A stretch of 64,000 bases of DNA from Shewanella hafniensis (GCF_019655335.1 NZ_BPFD01000011.1:1-64000); one strand, 5' to 3'; numbered from the stretch's first letter, positions 35,483 through 45,912 are shown. Notes: generated from the letters alone by a model not told the origin. A program made the numbers and translations.

Positions 35483-36733
35483 ATGAGACGACTCGCTATC
35501 CCCCTACAGGGCGCACAAATGCTGTTTGTGGCCTTCGGTGCCCTAGTGTTAATGCCGCTGCTGACAGGACTCGACACTAGTGTGGCATTGTTTACCGCTG
35601 GTATCGGTACCCTTCTGTTCCAATTGATCACTAAACGCCAAGTGCCTATCTTCCTTGCCTCATCCTTCGCCTTTATCGCCCCCATACTCTATGGCGTGCA
35701 GACTTGGGGAATTCCCTCCACCATGGGCGGCATTATGGCCGCGGGCGTGGTCTACGTCATGCTCGGCGCCTTGGTCAAAGTGCGCGGCACCGACTTCATC
35801 CATAGGCTATTACCGCCTGTGGTAGTGGGTCCTGTGATCATTATCATCGGCCTTGGACTAGCTCCAGTTGCCGTGAATATGGCATTGGGGAAAAGTGGCG
35901 ATGGTAGCTTGACCCTTGTTGACACCAATACTGCGCTATTTATTTCACTCGCGTCACTCTGTACCACAATAGCAGTGGCAATTTTTGCCAAGGGCTTACT
36001 CAAAGTCATGCCGATTTTAGCAGGGATAATTGTGGGCTACGGCTTAAGTCTTGCCTTTGGTATTGTTGACTTTGCCGTGGTGACTGCCGCCAGTTGGATT
36101 GCGATTCCTAAATTTGTCGCACCCGAATTTAACTGGCATGCCATCGCCTTTATGATCCCAGTGGCAATCGCTCCGGCGGTTGAACACATAGGTGATATTC
36201 TGGCGATATCCAATGTCACAGGTAAAGATTTTATGAAAAAACCTGGCCTACACCGCACACTAACGGGAGACGGTGTCGCTACAATTGCCGCGGCAGCCTT
36301 TGGTGGCCCGCCAAACACGACTTACTCAGAAGTCACTGGTGCTGTAACCCTAACGCGCAATTTTGATCCAAAAATTATGACTTGGACCGCCATTACCGCC
36401 ATCACGTTGGCCTTTGTCGGCAAACTAGGTGCGCTGATGCAAACCATTCCCGTCCCAGTCATGGGCGGTATTATGTGTTTGTTATTCGGCTCAATTGCAG
36501 CCGTTGGCCTCAACACCCTTATTCGCAATCATGTGGATTTGTCTGAGCCGCGTAATTTAAGCATTGTCGGAGTCACCTTAGTCTTTGGTATCGGCGGCAT
36601 GGCATTTGGCATAGGCTCATTTAGTCTGACCGGTATCAGCTTGTGCGGTATTGTCGCAATTACCATGAACTTATTATTGCCTGCGACCAAGCCTCACGAT
36701 AAGCACAATGCCTCAGATGTCGCCCCTCACTAA
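35483..36733 (+). CDS. uraA: Uracil permease UraA
   Basis: This 416-residue protein has the nucleobase/ascorbate transporter layout of about 14 helices. It opens RRLAIPLQGAQMLFVAFGALVLMPLLTG. The substrate-site segment is IPVAIAPAVEHIGDILAIS with the conserved Glu, and GGPPNTTYSEVTGAVTLTRNF carries the NAT motif. It imports uracil with a proton. The ATG at 35483 is weakly preceded by GAGA. It is followed by a bidirectional terminator. No upp gene is visible in the window. Confidence 0.9.
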   Translation: MRRLAIPLQGAQMLFVAFGALVLMPLLTGLDTSVALFTAGIGTLLFQLITKRQVPIFLASSFAFIAPILYGVQTWGIPSTMGGIMAAGVVYVMLGALVKVRGTDFIHRLLPPVVVGPVIIIIGLGLAPVAVNMALGKSGDGSLTLVDTNTALFISLASLCTTIAVAIFAKGLLKVMPILAGIIVGYGLSLAFGIVDFAVVTAASWIAIPKFVAPEFNWHAIAFMIPVAIAPAVEHIGDILAISNVTGKDFMKKPGLHRTLTGDGVATIAAAAFGGPPNTTYSEVTGAVTLTRNFDPKIMTWTAITAITLAFVGKLGALMQTIPVPVMGGIMCLLFGSIAAVGLNTLIRNHVDLSEPRNLSIVGVTLVFGIGGMAFGIGSFSLTGISLCGIVAITMNLLLPATKPHDKHNASDVAPH

Positions 36734-36822
36734 TTTTTGCTTGGGGGCTTGAGGAATCACAATGTTATTGAAGTGTTTGTTGTAGTGGTTTTTTAGCAAT
36801 AGAACTGTGAAAAGCAGCGACA

Positions 36823-36858
36823 AAAAAGCCGCCATGATAATAATCACGGCGGCTTTTT
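36823..36858. terminator. Bidirectional terminator between uraA and grxD
   Basis: AAAAAGCCGCC and GGCGGCTTTTT form an 11-bp stem. T-runs on both strands suit the convergent uraA and grxD ends. Confidence 0.9.
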
Positions 36859-36888
36859 CATTCAGACTTATAAAATAAGCATTAACGC

Positions 36889-37221
36889 TTATTCTTCAGT
36901 CTTGATCTTAGCGGCAGCGGCTTTAATCAAAGGTTGTAATTCGCCTTTTTGGAACATGTCCACGACGATATCACAGCCACCAATCAACTCACCTTCAATC
37001 CACAATTGTGGGAAAGTCGGCCAGTTAGCAAACTTAGGTAATTCTGCGCGAATGTCTGGATGCTGAAGAATATCCACGAATGCAAACTGCTCACCGCAGT
37101 TAATCATGATCTGAGCGACCTGTGACGAGAAGCCACAGCTAGGCAACTTTGGAGAACCTTTCATATAAACAATGATAGGGTTTTCCGTGATCTGTTGCTT
37201 AATTTTCTCTACTGTTTCCAT
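36889..37221 (-). CDS. grxD: Grx4-family monothiol glutaredoxin GrxD
   Basis: This 110-residue protein is a monothiol glutaredoxin. METVEKIKQQITENPIIVYMKGSPKLPSCGFSSQ carries the CGFS active site. NWPTFPQLWIEGELIGGCDIV is the glutathione-binding region. It binds an iron-sulfur cluster and takes part in cluster trafficking. The ATG at 37221 with AGGA upstream matches the family length. An 8-residue upstream extension is rejected. It is divergent from sodB. Confidence 0.95.
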   Translation of the reverse strand: METVEKIKQQITENPIIVYMKGSPKLPSCGFSSQVAQIMINCGEQFAFVDILQHPDIRAELPKFANWPTFPQLWIEGELIGGCDIVVDMFQKGELQPLIKAAAAKIKTEE

Positions 37222-37363
37222 TTTGATTCCTAAGTAGGATGACATTGACTCAATGCTGCTATTGTACGTCAGCTAGAGGCAGAACAAAATCCCACAGTTT
37301 GTAAGGTTATGCCGACATTTGATTTTTCGATGGCGTCTATCTAGTCAATTAGCTAAACAATGA

Positions 37364-37391
37364 TTCACATCACAAATTTTATCGGTACAAT
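37364..37391 (+). promoter_or_regulatory. Candidate sodB promoter
   Basis: TTCACA (37364-37369) and TACAAT (37386-37391) are separated by 16 bases, about 55 bp before the sodB start. This fits a sigma-70 promoter, but is not experimentally shown. Confidence 0.4.
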
Positions 37392-37445
37392 AGTCCTAAG
37401 TGAGCACGTTTAAAAACGATAACCTAAGACCATGGAGAGATACTA

Positions 37446-38030
37446 ATGGCTTTCGAATTACCCGCATTACCATATGCAAAGAACGCACTAGAACCACACA
37501 TTTCTCAAGAAACCATTGAATACCACTACGGCAAGCATCACAACACTTATGTTGTTAAGCTAAACGGCTTAATCGAAGGAACGGATTTCGCTGGTAAATC
37601 TTTAGAAGATATCATCAAAACTTCTACGGGTGGCGTATTCAATAACGCAGCTCAAGTGTGGAACCACACTTTCTACTGGAACTGCCTAGCACCAAATGCT
37701 GGCGGCGAGCCAACTGGCCCAGTTGCTGATGCAATCAATGCTGCTTTCGGTTCATTCGACGCATTCAAAGCCCAATTTACTGATTCAGCAGTAAACAACT
37801 TCGGTAGCGCTTGGACATGGTTAGTGAAAAAAGCCGATGGCACACTTGCTATCGTTAACACTAGCAATGCTGCAACGCCACTGACTGACAGCACAGTCAC
37901 ACCAATCCTGACTGTGGATGTGTGGGAACACGCTTACTACATCGATTACCGTAACGTGCGTCCAGACTACCTTGCCCACTTCTGGCAATTAGTTAACTGG
38001 GACTTCGTTAACCAAAACTTCGCTGGTTAA
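37446..38030 (+). CDS. sodB: Iron superoxide dismutase SodB
   Basis: This 194-residue protein is a Fe/Mn-type superoxide dismutase. Metal ligands are H27, H74 (AAQVWNHTFYW), D158 and H162 (DVWEHAYYIDYRNVRPDYL). The Gln at 70 before VWNH and NNFGSAWTWLV fit the iron form. It converts superoxide to peroxide and oxygen in the cytoplasm. The ribosome site GGAGAG precedes the ATG. It is monocistronic, with a strong terminator. In related bacteria it is iron-regulated, but no Fur box is seen here. Confidence 0.96.
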   Translation: MAFELPALPYAKNALEPHISQETIEYHYGKHHNTYVVKLNGLIEGTDFAGKSLEDIIKTSTGGVFNNAAQVWNHTFYWNCLAPNAGGEPTGPVADAINAAFGSFDAFKAQFTDSAVNNFGSAWTWLVKKADGTLAIVNTSNAATPLTDSTVTPILTVDVWEHAYYIDYRNVRPDYLAHFWQLVNWDFVNQNFAG

Positions 38031-38083
38031 TTCATTTAATCTAACGTTGTTTACTGCCGAATGAGCAGTGGGTTAATCCCAGT

Positions 38084-38110
38084 AAAAAGAGCCCTAGTGG
38101 CTCTTTTTTT
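38084..38110 (+). terminator. Rho-independent terminator of sodB
   Basis: AAAAAGAGCC and GGCTCTTTTT form a 10-bp stem with a 5-nt loop, continuing into a 7-T run. It lies 54 bp past the stop. Confidence 0.9.
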
Positions 38111-38315
38111 ATGCCCCTCGTTTGCCGCACATCCCTTATCCCGCAGATTTATCCTCCGCTAACTACAAGTGCAATAATTGCGTTTGCAACTATTTGTTAT
38201 TGTTTTTATTTGATATTTTTTGACACAGATAGTGAGTTTGTGTCTAAGATTAGAGTAGGAGGCTGGTTAGCCAGTTATCCGTTCCATGACATCACTGGCG
38301 TTTCAGGGGGTTTAT

Positions 38316-40250
38316 ATGGGCATTTTCGAGCATTACCAAAAGCGCTACGAACAAAAACTCGATGAAGAATATTCTTTGCAAGAGTTTCTGGATATCTGCA
38401 AAGGAGATCGCAGCGCTTACATGTCAGCATCTGAGCGACTACTGCTTGCAATCGGTGAAGCAGAAGTCATTGATACCGCAAAAAATCCAACACTTAGCCG
38501 TATTTTTTCGAATCGACTTATTTCACGCTATCCCGCATTTAAAGATTTCTTCGGCATGGAAGATGCCATAGAGCAAATCGTGGCTTACCTAAAGCACTCG
38601 GCACAAGGATTAGAAGAGTCCAAACAAATTTTATACCTACTGGGCCCAGTGGGCGGCGGTAAGTCATCGCTCGCCGAAAAACTCAAAGCCCTGATGCAAA
38701 AAGTGCCCATTTACATTCTGAGCGCAAATGGGGTACGTAGCCCTGTCAACGATCATCCCTTCTGTCTGTTTGATTTAGAAGAAGATGGTCAACTGCTAAA
38801 AGATGAATTCAACATTCCCAACCGCTATCTTAAAACCATCATGTCGCCTTGGGCGGTAAAACGTCTGCATGAGTTTGGTGGCGATATCTCTAAATTTCGC
38901 GTGGTAAAAGTCTTCCCATCAATTCTGGACCAAGTGGCGATAGCGAAAACTGAACCCGGAGATGAAAACAACCAAGATATTTCCTCCCTCGTCGGTAAAG
39001 TGGATATTCGTCAGCTCGAGCATTTCTCCCAAGATGATGCCGATGCTTACGCATATTCGGGGGCTTTATGCCGCGCCAACCAAGGGGTAATGGAATTCGT
39101 TGAAATGTTCAAGGCACCGATTAAAGTGCTGCACCCGCTACTGACTGCAACGCAAGAAGGTAACTATAACGGCACAGAAGGCTTATCAGCCCTGCCCTAT
39201 AGCGGGATTATTCTGGCTCACTCAAACGAGTCTGAGTGGTCAACCTTCAAAAACAACAAAAATAACGAAGCCTTCCTCGACCGTGTTTACATAGTCAAAG
39301 TGCCCTACTGTTTACGGGTCTCAGAAGAACTGCAAATCTATCAAAAACTGCTGATAAACTCTGAGTTATCAAAAGCGCCCTGCGCGCCTGGCACCTTAGA
39401 AACCTTAGCGCAATTTAGTGTGCTGTCGCGCATCAAGCCACCTGAAAACTCCTCCATCTACTCTAAGATGCGGGTGTATGACGGTGAAAGCCTAAAAGAT
39501 ACCGATCCTAAGGCTAAGTCTTACCAAGAATACCGTGATTACGCGGGTGTCGATGAAGGCATGAATGGGCTATCCACCCGTTTCGCCTTTAAGATTTTGT
39601 CGCGGGTATTTAACTTTGACCATTCAGAGATCGCCGCCAACCCAGTGCATTTATTCTATGTCCTCGAACGACAAATTGAACAAGAACAGTTCCCCGGTGA
39701 TACCGCCGAACGTTATCTTGAATTCCTAAAAGGTTATTTGATCCCTAAATATGTGGAGTTTATCGGTAAAGAAATTCAAACCGCTTACTTAGAGTCTTAC
39801 TCTGAATACGGCCAAAATATCTTCGACCGCTATGTCACCTACGCCGATTTTTGGATCCAAGATCAAGAATACCGCGACCCTGAAACAGGTCAGCTATTCG
39901 ACCGCGCCGCCCTCAATGCTGAACTTGAGAAAATTGAGAAGCCCGCGGGGATCAGCAATCCTAAAGATTTCCGTAATGAAATCGTCAACTTTGTGCTGCG
40001 CGCCCGCGCTAACCATGAGGGTAATAATCCGCTCTGGACCAGCTACGAGAAACTACGCACTGTGATCGAGAAGAAAATGTTCTCCAACACAGAAGATTTA
40101 CTGCCTGTAATTTCCTTTAACGCCAAAACATCGAACGACGATCAACGTAAACACGATGATTTCGTCAATCGTATGATGGAGAAAGGTTATACCAAAAAAC
40201 AAGTCCGACTCTTGTCTGAGTGGTATTTACGGGTTCGTAAATCTTCTTAA
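38316..40250 (+). CDS. yeaG: PrkA-family serine protein kinase YeaG
   Basis: This 644-residue protein matches E. coli YeaG exactly in length. It opens MGIFEHYQKRYEQKLDEEYSLQEFLDICKGDRSAYMSASERLLLAIGE. The P-loop GPVGGGKSSLAEKLK lies at about 110-124 and an AAA+ core follows. The C-terminal kinase-like region has LSTRFAFKILSRVFNFD. YeaG is a Hanks-like/AAA+ protein kinase of the general stress and nitrogen starvation response. The ATG at 38316 with AGGGGG upstream is chosen over one 30 bases earlier. It is the first gene of the yeaG-yeaH-ycgB operon. Confidence 0.96.
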   Translation: MGIFEHYQKRYEQKLDEEYSLQEFLDICKGDRSAYMSASERLLLAIGEAEVIDTAKNPTLSRIFSNRLISRYPAFKDFFGMEDAIEQIVAYLKHSAQGLEESKQILYLLGPVGGGKSSLAEKLKALMQKVPIYILSANGVRSPVNDHPFCLFDLEEDGQLLKDEFNIPNRYLKTIMSPWAVKRLHEFGGDISKFRVVKVFPSILDQVAIAKTEPGDENNQDISSLVGKVDIRQLEHFSQDDADAYAYSGALCRANQGVMEFVEMFKAPIKVLHPLLTATQEGNYNGTEGLSALPYSGIILAHSNESEWSTFKNNKNNEAFLDRVYIVKVPYCLRVSEELQIYQKLLINSELSKAPCAPGTLETLAQFSVLSRIKPPENSSIYSKMRVYDGESLKDTDPKAKSYQEYRDYAGVDEGMNGLSTRFAFKILSRVFNFDHSEIAANPVHLFYVLERQIEQEQFPGDTAERYLEFLKGYLIPKYVEFIGKEIQTAYLESYSEYGQNIFDRYVTYADFWIQDQEYRDPETGQLFDRAALNAELEKIEKPAGISNPKDFRNEIVNFVLRARANHEGNNPLWTSYEKLRTVIEKKMFSNTEDLLPVISFNAKTSNDDQRKHDDFVNRMMEKGYTKKQVRLLSEWYLRVRKSS

Positions 40251-40271
40251 ACTTGCGCTAACTAAGTACAG

Positions 40272-40292
40272 GGCTTTGGTGTTGCCAAAGCC
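40272..40292 (+). promoter_or_regulatory. Hairpin between yeaG and yeaH
   Basis: GGCTTTGG and CCAAAGCC form an 8-bp stem with a 5-nt loop in the 66-bp gap. No T-tract follows, so it is more likely an mRNA stability or processing site than a terminator. Confidence 0.4.
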
Positions 40293-40316
40293 TTCGCTGG
40301 GTTTTGGGAGGTGCGT

Positions 40317-41585
40317 ATGGCGAACTTTATCGATAGACGGTTGAATGCGAAAGGAAAAAGCACAGTAAACCGCCAACGCTTTATCAATAGATATAAGCAA
40401 CAAATTAAAAAAGCCGTCAGCGATGCAGTGACTCGCCGCAGCGTAACGGATGTAGATAAAGGCGAAAAAATCAGTATCCCCACTCGGGATATCAGTGAAC
40501 CTATGTTTCACCAAGGCAAAGGCGGTGTCAGGGACAGAGTGCATCCCGGTAATGACCAATTTACCCGTGGCGATAAAATTGATCGGCCACCCGGTGGTTC
40601 AGGCGGCGGTTCGGGCAAAGGTGAGGCCTCAAACTCGGGTGAAGGCGACGATGACTTTGTGTTCGAAATCTCTAAAGACGAGTATCTAGAGTTATTGTTT
40701 GAGGACTTAGAACTCCCCAATCTACAAAAAAATCGCCTTAATAAACTGGTGGAATACCAAATCTACCGTGCGGGATTCACCAATGATGGCGTCCCCGCTA
40801 ACATCAATATTGTCCGTTCATTACGCTCATCACTGGCACGTCGCATTGCGATGTCGGCCAGTAAAAAGAAACTATTAAAAGAGTTAGAACAAGAACTTGC
40901 CGAGCTGGAAAATATTCCAGGCACTAAGGCCGAGTTGATTTTGGATTTAAAAGCCCAAATTGAGGAGTTAAAACAAAAAATTGCCAGAGTGCCGTTTATC
41001 GATACCTTCGATCTGCGCTTTAATAACTATGCCAAACGGGAAATCCCTTCTAGCCAAGCTGTGATGTTCTGCTTGATGGATGTGTCTGGTTCTATGGATC
41101 AGGCAACTAAAGATATGGCAAAACGCTTCTATATCTTGCTATATCTGTTCCTCACCCGTACCTATAAAAACTTAGAAGTGGTCTATATTCGTCACCATAC
41201 CCAAGCTAAAGAAGTCGATGAACATGAGTTCTTCTACTCCCAAGAAACGGGTGGCACTATAGTATCGAGTGCATTGAAATTAATGCATGAAATTCAACAA
41301 GCCCGTTACCCCGCCGATGAATGGAATATCTACGCAGCCCAAGCATCCGACGGTGATAACTGGGCCGACGATTCACCTACCTGTAGGCAATTGTTAGAAC
41401 AAAAAATCTTGCCACTGGTGCGCTACTACAGCTACATCGAAATCACCAATCGCGCCCATCAAACCCTGTGGCGTGAATATGAATCCCTGCAACAGCATTA
41501 CGACAACATCGCCGTGCAGCATATACGTCAAGCCGAAGATATTTACCCTGTCTTTAGGGAGCTATTCAAGAAACAAGCGGTTTAA
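40317..41585 (+). CDS. yeaH: YeaH/YhbH family protein (VWA-like)
   Basis: This 422-residue protein has the YeaH N-terminus [35 protein letters not shown] Gly/Ser-rich linker (about 95-115) follows. A von Willebrand factor A-like domain contains [25 protein letters not shown] (DVSGS at about 254) and [19 protein letters not shown]. It works with YeaG, which can phosphorylate partners; the exact role is unsettled. The ATG at 40317 has GGGAGG upstream. The upstream GTG at 40311 would overlap that site. It is followed by ycgB at 9 bp. Confidence 0.94.
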   Translation: MANFIDRRLNAKGKSTVNRQRFINRYKQQIKKAVSDAVTRRSVTDVDKGEKISIPTRDISEPMFHQGKGGVRDRVHPGNDQFTRGDKIDRPPGGSGGGSGKGEASNSGEGDDDFVFEISKDEYLELLFEDLELPNLQKNRLNKLVEYQIYRAGFTNDGVPANINIVRSLRSSLARRIAMSASKKKLLKELEQELAELENIPGTKAELILDLKAQIEELKQKIARVPFIDTFDLRFNNYAKREIPSSQAVMFCLMDVSGSMDQATKDMAKRFYILLYLFLTRTYKNLEVVYIRHHTQAKEVDEHEFFYSQETGGTIVSSALKLMHEIQQARYPADEWNIYAAQASDGDNWADDSPTCRQLLEQKILPLVRYYSYIEITNRAHQTLWREYESLQQHYDNIAVQHIRQAEDIYPVFRELFKKQAV

Positions 41586-41594
41586 GGGGGCACT

Positions 41595-43121
41595 ATGGGG
41601 ATAACTAAATCAACACCTTGGACACCACTGAGCGATGGTCCTGACTGGAGCTTCGAGCTACTGCAGGACTATCTCAAGGAAATTGAACGGGTAGCGGCAC
41701 TGTATAAGCTCAGCACTTACCCAAATCAAATTGAAGTCATCACTGCTGAGCAGATGATGGATGCTTATGCGGGCATAGGTATGCCCATTGGTTACACCCA
41801 TTGGTCCTTTGGCAAACGTTTTATCGAAACCGAGCAAGGTTATAAACGCGGGCAAATGGGGCTCGCCTACGAGATAGTCATTAACTCTAATCCTTGTATT
41901 GCCTATCTTATGGAGGAAAACACTATCACAATGCAAGCACTGGTGATCGCCCATGCTTGTTTCGGACATAATAGCTTCTTTAAAAACAATTACTTATTTA
42001 AGACATGGACAGATGCGAGCTCGATTATTGACTACCTAGTGTTTGCTAAAAACTACATCAGTAACTGCGAACAAAAATACGGTGTAGAGCAGGTCGAAAG
42101 CGTCATAGATTCCTGCCATGCGCTGATGAACTATGGTGTAGATCGCTATAAACGCCCCTCTGAAATATCATTCCGAGAAGAACAAGCAAGACAAAAAGAT
42201 CGCGAAGCGTACCTGCAAAGCCAAGTAAATGATTTATGGCGCACTATACCCAACCAACACCAAGAACTGTCTCAAACAAAAAAACGTCGTTTCCCCGCAG
42301 AACCGCAGGAAAACATCTTATATTTCATCGAGAAAAATGCCCCTTTACTTGAACCATGGCAAAGAGAAATAATCCGTATTGTGCGTAAAATGGCGCAATA
42401 TTTTTATCCACAAAAACAAACTCAAGTGATGAACGAAGGCTGGGCCACCTTCTGGCACTACACTATTTTGAATCACTTGTACGACGATGGTGTGGTCACT
42501 GATCGCTTTATGATGGAATTTTTGCAAAGCCACACGGGTGTGGTTGCCCAACCCGACTACAACAGTCGTTATTACAGTGGCATCAATCCCTATGCTTTAG
42601 GTTTTGCCATGTTCACCGACATTCGACGTATTTGTGAAAATCCAACCGATGAAGATAAAACTTGGTTTCCCGACATTGCCGGCAGCAATTGGGTCGAAAC
42701 CTTACACTTTGCAATGCAAAACTTTAAAGACGAAAGCTTTATTAGCCAATATCTTTCACCTAAAGTTATCCGCCAATTTAAGTTGTTTGGTATCCATGAT
42801 GATGAGAAGCGCAATTATCTGTCGGTATCGGCCATTCACGATGAACAAGGTTATCAAGATATTCGCCAGTTATTATCACAGCAATATAACTTGTCGAACA
42901 TTGAACCAAATATCCAAGTGCATAATGTGGAGATCAACGGTGATCGTTCCTTAACCTTACGCTATGTACCAAATAACGATATTCCCTTAGCCAGCAGCCA
43001 TAAAGAAGTATTAAAGCATTTACATAGATTATGGGGTTTTACTGTCACCTTAGAGCAAAAGAATGCGGATGCGAGTATTACCGTATTAGCATCCTGCCCT
43101 GAAGTGGCTAAAGCAGAATAA
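41595..43121 (+). CDS. ycgB: SpoVR family protein YcgB
   Basis: This 508-residue protein matches the SpoVR/YcgB family in length. It contains PIGYTHWSFGKRFIETEQGYKRGQMGLAYEIVINSNPCIAYLME and NEGWATFWHYTILNHLYDDG, with a C-terminal beta region. In E. coli ycgB lies away from yeaGH but is co-regulated. Here it is directly downstream of yeaH, with AAGGGGG as ribosome site, so the three act as one unit. The biochemical role is unknown; stress physiology is the common theme. Confidence 0.95.
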   Translation: MGITKSTPWTPLSDGPDWSFELLQDYLKEIERVAALYKLSTYPNQIEVITAEQMMDAYAGIGMPIGYTHWSFGKRFIETEQGYKRGQMGLAYEIVINSNPCIAYLMEENTITMQALVIAHACFGHNSFFKNNYLFKTWTDASSIIDYLVFAKNYISNCEQKYGVEQVESVIDSCHALMNYGVDRYKRPSEISFREEQARQKDREAYLQSQVNDLWRTIPNQHQELSQTKKRRFPAEPQENILYFIEKNAPLLEPWQREIIRIVRKMAQYFYPQKQTQVMNEGWATFWHYTILNHLYDDGVVTDRFMMEFLQSHTGVVAQPDYNSRYYSGINPYALGFAMFTDIRRICENPTDEDKTWFPDIAGSNWVETLHFAMQNFKDESFISQYLSPKVIRQFKLFGIHDDEKRNYLSVSAIHDEQGYQDIRQLLSQQYNLSNIEPNIQVHNVEINGDRSLTLRYVPNNDIPLASSHKEVLKHLHRLWGFTVTLEQKNADASITVLASCPEVAKAE

Positions 43122-43133
43122 TAAGCCTAATAA

Positions 43134-43162
43134 AAAAGCCGTTTCCATTGGAAACGGCTTTT
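43134..43162. terminator. Bidirectional terminator between ycgB and fadR
   Basis: AAAAGCCGTTTCC and GGAAACGGCTTTT form a 13-bp perfect stem with a 3-nt loop. T-runs on both strands suit both convergent genes. Confidence 0.92.
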
Positions 43163-43203
43163 GTGTATTTATCGCTATTTTAATGCGACATCAATAGCCG
43201 CAA

Positions 43204-43920
43204 TTAATTGTCCTGTGCAATAGACGCGGGCATATCATCGCGTAATTGTAACCACATCTTACCGCTGTTCATGCCATAGGTGCGCATCAGCGCTGGGACG
43301 TCGAGATAATTTTTCGCTTGAGCCAGTAACTCTAACTCTTTGTAAAAATTCAAAGCCAATAATCGCGCATCTGAACTGGTGAAATAATAGCGACCGACTC
43401 GGCTATACAATCCCTTAAATCCATTTAATATCAATACGTAAAGTGGATTCCCGGAGGAGAAAGCTAAGGTATGATGCAATAAATAGTCGAATTCGGCATA
43501 GGATTCAGCCGTATCTTCAAGCTGATGAATTTTGGCGAGCACATTCACAGCCGTGTCTGGGTTATAACGCAGGGCACCGCGGAAATAGATAGCACTGACG
43601 TTAGTACGGGCCGACAAGAGTTGGTCAACCAATACTGGAAATCCTTCAGGATTAAGATCGGCAATCGTCTCAAGAATGTTTAAGCCCGAGGTTTCCCAGA
43701 AATTGTTCACTCGCGTTGGTTTACCGTGTTGGATTTTCAACCATCCGTCACGGGCTAAGCGCTGTAGCACTTCACGCAGAGTGGTGCGAGTCACACCGAT
43801 CAATTCCGAAAGCTCACGTTCAGCCGGTAAAATGGACCCTGGAGGAAATTTATTATCCCAAATGGATCTCACAATATACTTCTCTGCAAAACTTGCAGGT
43901 CCTTTGGCATTGATAATCAT
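43204..43920 (-). CDS. fadR: Fatty acid metabolism regulator FadR
   Basis: This 238-residue GntR-family regulator matches E. coli FadR (239). The N-terminal winged helix starts [54 protein letters not shown]. The C-terminal acyl-CoA-binding domain contains [23 protein letters not shown] and [11 protein letters not shown]. It represses fad genes and activates fab genes, relieved by long-chain acyl-CoA. The ATG at 43920 fits the family. A GTG 39 bases earlier lies inside a candidate FadR box, so it is rejected. It is divergent from nhaB. Confidence 0.95.
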   Translation of the reverse strand: MIINAKGPASFAEKYIVRSIWDNKFPPGSILPAERELSELIGVTRTTLREVLQRLARDGWLKIQHGKPTRVNNFWETSGLNILETIADLNPEGFPVLVDQLLSARTNVSAIYFRGALRYNPDTAVNVLAKIHQLEDTAESYAEFDYLLHHTLAFSSGNPLYVLILNGFKGLYSRVGRYYFTSSDARLLALNFYKELELLAQAKNYLDVPALMRTYGMNSGKMWLQLRDDMPASIAQDN

Positions 43921-43956
43921 CAGCCCACTTATCCAGTTGTTGTGCGTCGTAATGGT

Positions 43957-43973
43957 CACTGATCATACCAGAG
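43957..43973. promoter_or_regulatory. Candidate FadR operator upstream of fadR
   Basis: On the minus strand the site reads CTCTGGTATGATCAGTG. It matches the known FadR consensus (ANCTGGTCNGACCNGNT) at most conserved bases, including CTGGT, GA and CAG-type positions. Its place 37 bases before the fadR start suggests autoregulation. Confidence 0.5.
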
Positions 43974-44221
43974 CGGTAAAAAATGGAAACCATTGACTTA
44001 AATTCACTGTGTTATCGCCGTGTAAATGTCACACAATCGCTCAAAAAAACGACCAAGATCAAGGCAACAAACGCCAATTTTGCCGATTAGCTCCGCTTTT
44101 TGAAATGTGGGTATCAGTATCTCATTACATTAGCTTTCTCTTTAGGCTAGACTGATTTAACAAACGCAGGTATTGATATTAAACACGTGCAATTTTTAAC
44201 ATAATTAGAAGAGAGGCTGCC

Positions 44222-45823
44222 ATGCCGGCGACAATGAGTCAGGCGTTTATTGGGAACTTCTTAGGAAATTCTCCTAAGTGGTACAAAACCGCAATACTGT
44301 CATTTTTAATTATCAATCCACTACTCTTTTTCTATGTCGACCCCTTTGTGGCCGGCTGGGTATTGGTGCTTGAATTTATTTTTACCTTAGCAATGGCATT
44401 AAAATGTTATCCATTACAGCCTGGCGGATTATTAGCGATTGAAGCTGTCGCAATTGGCATGACATCGGCAAGCCAAGTCTTGCATGAAATAGAAGCCAAC
44501 CTCGAAGTATTATTACTCTTGGTATTTATGGTCGCTGGTATTTATTTCATGAAGCAGTTGCTGTTATTTGGCTTCACGAAAATTATCACCAAAGTCCGCT
44601 CTAAAATTTTAGTGTCGTTAATGTTTTGTTTGGCATCAGCGTTTTTATCGGCCTTCTTAGATGCATTAACAGTTATTGCCGTGATTATCGCAGTCGCTGT
44701 GGGTTTCTATTCTATTTACCACAAGGTCGCTTCAGGAAAAGATTTCGGCGCCGATCACGATCATACCTCCGAAGGGAAAAACGCTGCGGGTGAAGATATA
44801 TTGAACGAAGAAGAACTCGGTGCATTCCGTGGTTTCCTTCGTAATTTGTTGATGCATGCGGGTGTGGGTACTGCACTCGGCGGCGTATGCACTATGGTAG
44901 GCGAGCCACAGAACCTTATCATTGCCGCACAGGCCAATTGGCAGTTCGGTGAATTCGCCGTACGTATGTCACCGGTTACTGTTCCGGTATTGATTTCAGG
45001 TGTCTTAACCTGCTACTTAGTTGAAAAATTTGGCATTTTTGGTTATGGCGCTAAATTACCAACGGCCGTGCATCGGATCTTATGTGAATATGCCGCCCAT
45101 GAAGATGCCCGTCGAACCAACAAAGACAACATGAAGTTAATCGTCCAAGCGATAGTGGGTGTCTGGTTAATCGCGGGGCTTGCCTTACACTTAGCTTCTG
45201 TGGGCTTAATTGGTCTTTCTGTGATTATTTTGACCACAGCTTTTAACGGCGTCACCGATGAACATGCCCTTGGTAAAGCCTTCGAAGAAGCACTGCCTTT
45301 TACCGCGTTATTAGCAGTGTTCTTTGCGGTAGTTGGCGTGATTATCGATCAACACTTATTCGCCCCCGTTATCCAATGGGCACTGAGTTATGAAGGCAAT
45401 ACCCAGTTAGTGATTTTCTACATCGCCAACGGATTACTGTCTATGGTGAGTGACAACGTGTTCGTCGGCACTGTGTATATCAACGAAGTGAAGGCTGCAT
45501 TGATTAACGGCCAAATCACCCGTGATCAATTCGACTTACTGGCCGTTGCGATTAATACTGGGACTAACTTGCCTTCGGTGGCGACACCTAATGGTCAAGC
45601 CGCGTTCTTGTTCTTACTAACATCAGCCTTAGCGCCGCTTATCCGCTTGTCCTATGGCAGAATGGTTTGGATGGCATTGCCCTACACTATCGTGCTATCC
45701 ATTGTGGGCGTTATGGCGATTGAAACGGGATTCTTAGAGCAAGCTACTCAATATTTCTATGATTCCCATACAATCATCCATCACAGTGCAAAAGAAGTAT
45801 TAGGCACAGTGTCTGGACATTAA
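44222..45823 (+). CDS. nhaB: Na+/H+ antiporter NhaB
   Basis: This 533-residue protein matches NhaB in length and sequence. It contains [63 protein letters not shown] and [25 protein letters not shown] with [19 protein letters not shown]. It exports sodium in exchange for protons across the inner membrane. It follows fadR divergently and is followed by dsbB, the order also seen in E. coli. GAAGAGAGG precedes the ATG. A terminator lies before dsbB. Confidence 0.96.
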   Translation: MPATMSQAFIGNFLGNSPKWYKTAILSFLIINPLLFFYVDPFVAGWVLVLEFIFTLAMALKCYPLQPGGLLAIEAVAIGMTSASQVLHEIEANLEVLLLLVFMVAGIYFMKQLLLFGFTKIITKVRSKILVSLMFCLASAFLSAFLDALTVIAVIIAVAVGFYSIYHKVASGKDFGADHDHTSEGKNAAGEDILNEEELGAFRGFLRNLLMHAGVGTALGGVCTMVGEPQNLIIAAQANWQFGEFAVRMSPVTVPVLISGVLTCYLVEKFGIFGYGAKLPTAVHRILCEYAAHEDARRTNKDNMKLIVQAIVGVWLIAGLALHLASVGLIGLSVIILTTAFNGVTDEHALGKAFEEALPFTALLAVFFAVVGVIIDQHLFAPVIQWALSYEGNTQLVIFYIANGLLSMVSDNVFVGTVYINEVKAALINGQITRDQFDLLAVAINTGTNLPSVATPNGQAAFLFLLTSALAPLIRLSYGRMVWMALPYTIVLSIVGVMAIETGFLEQATQYFYDSHTIIHHSAKEVLGTVSGH

Positions 45824-45863
45824 ACTTCTCTATTGACTGAACTTTATTTAATAAGTAGAGTCC

Positions 45864-45894
45864 AAAAAACGCCCCATGTCTGAGGGCGTTTTTT
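45864..45894 (+). terminator. Rho-independent terminator of nhaB
   Basis: AAAAAACGCCC and GGGCGTTTTTT form an 11-bp stem with a 9-nt loop, between nhaB and dsbB. Confidence 0.88.
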
Positions 45895-45912
45895 GTTGAT
45901 ATGGAGCTCACT

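Noticed and set aside
35332..35580. 82-residue plus-strand open frame overlapping the uraA start
   Set aside because: It is out of frame with uraA, has no ribosome site and its composition is unlike a real protein.
38111..38365. 84-residue open frame between sodB and yeaG
   Set aside because: It overlaps the yeaG start out of frame and has no ribosome site.
44022..44035. GTGT-N7-ACAC dyad upstream of nhaB as a CRP site
   Set aside because: The half-site spacing does not match TGTGA-N6-TCACA.
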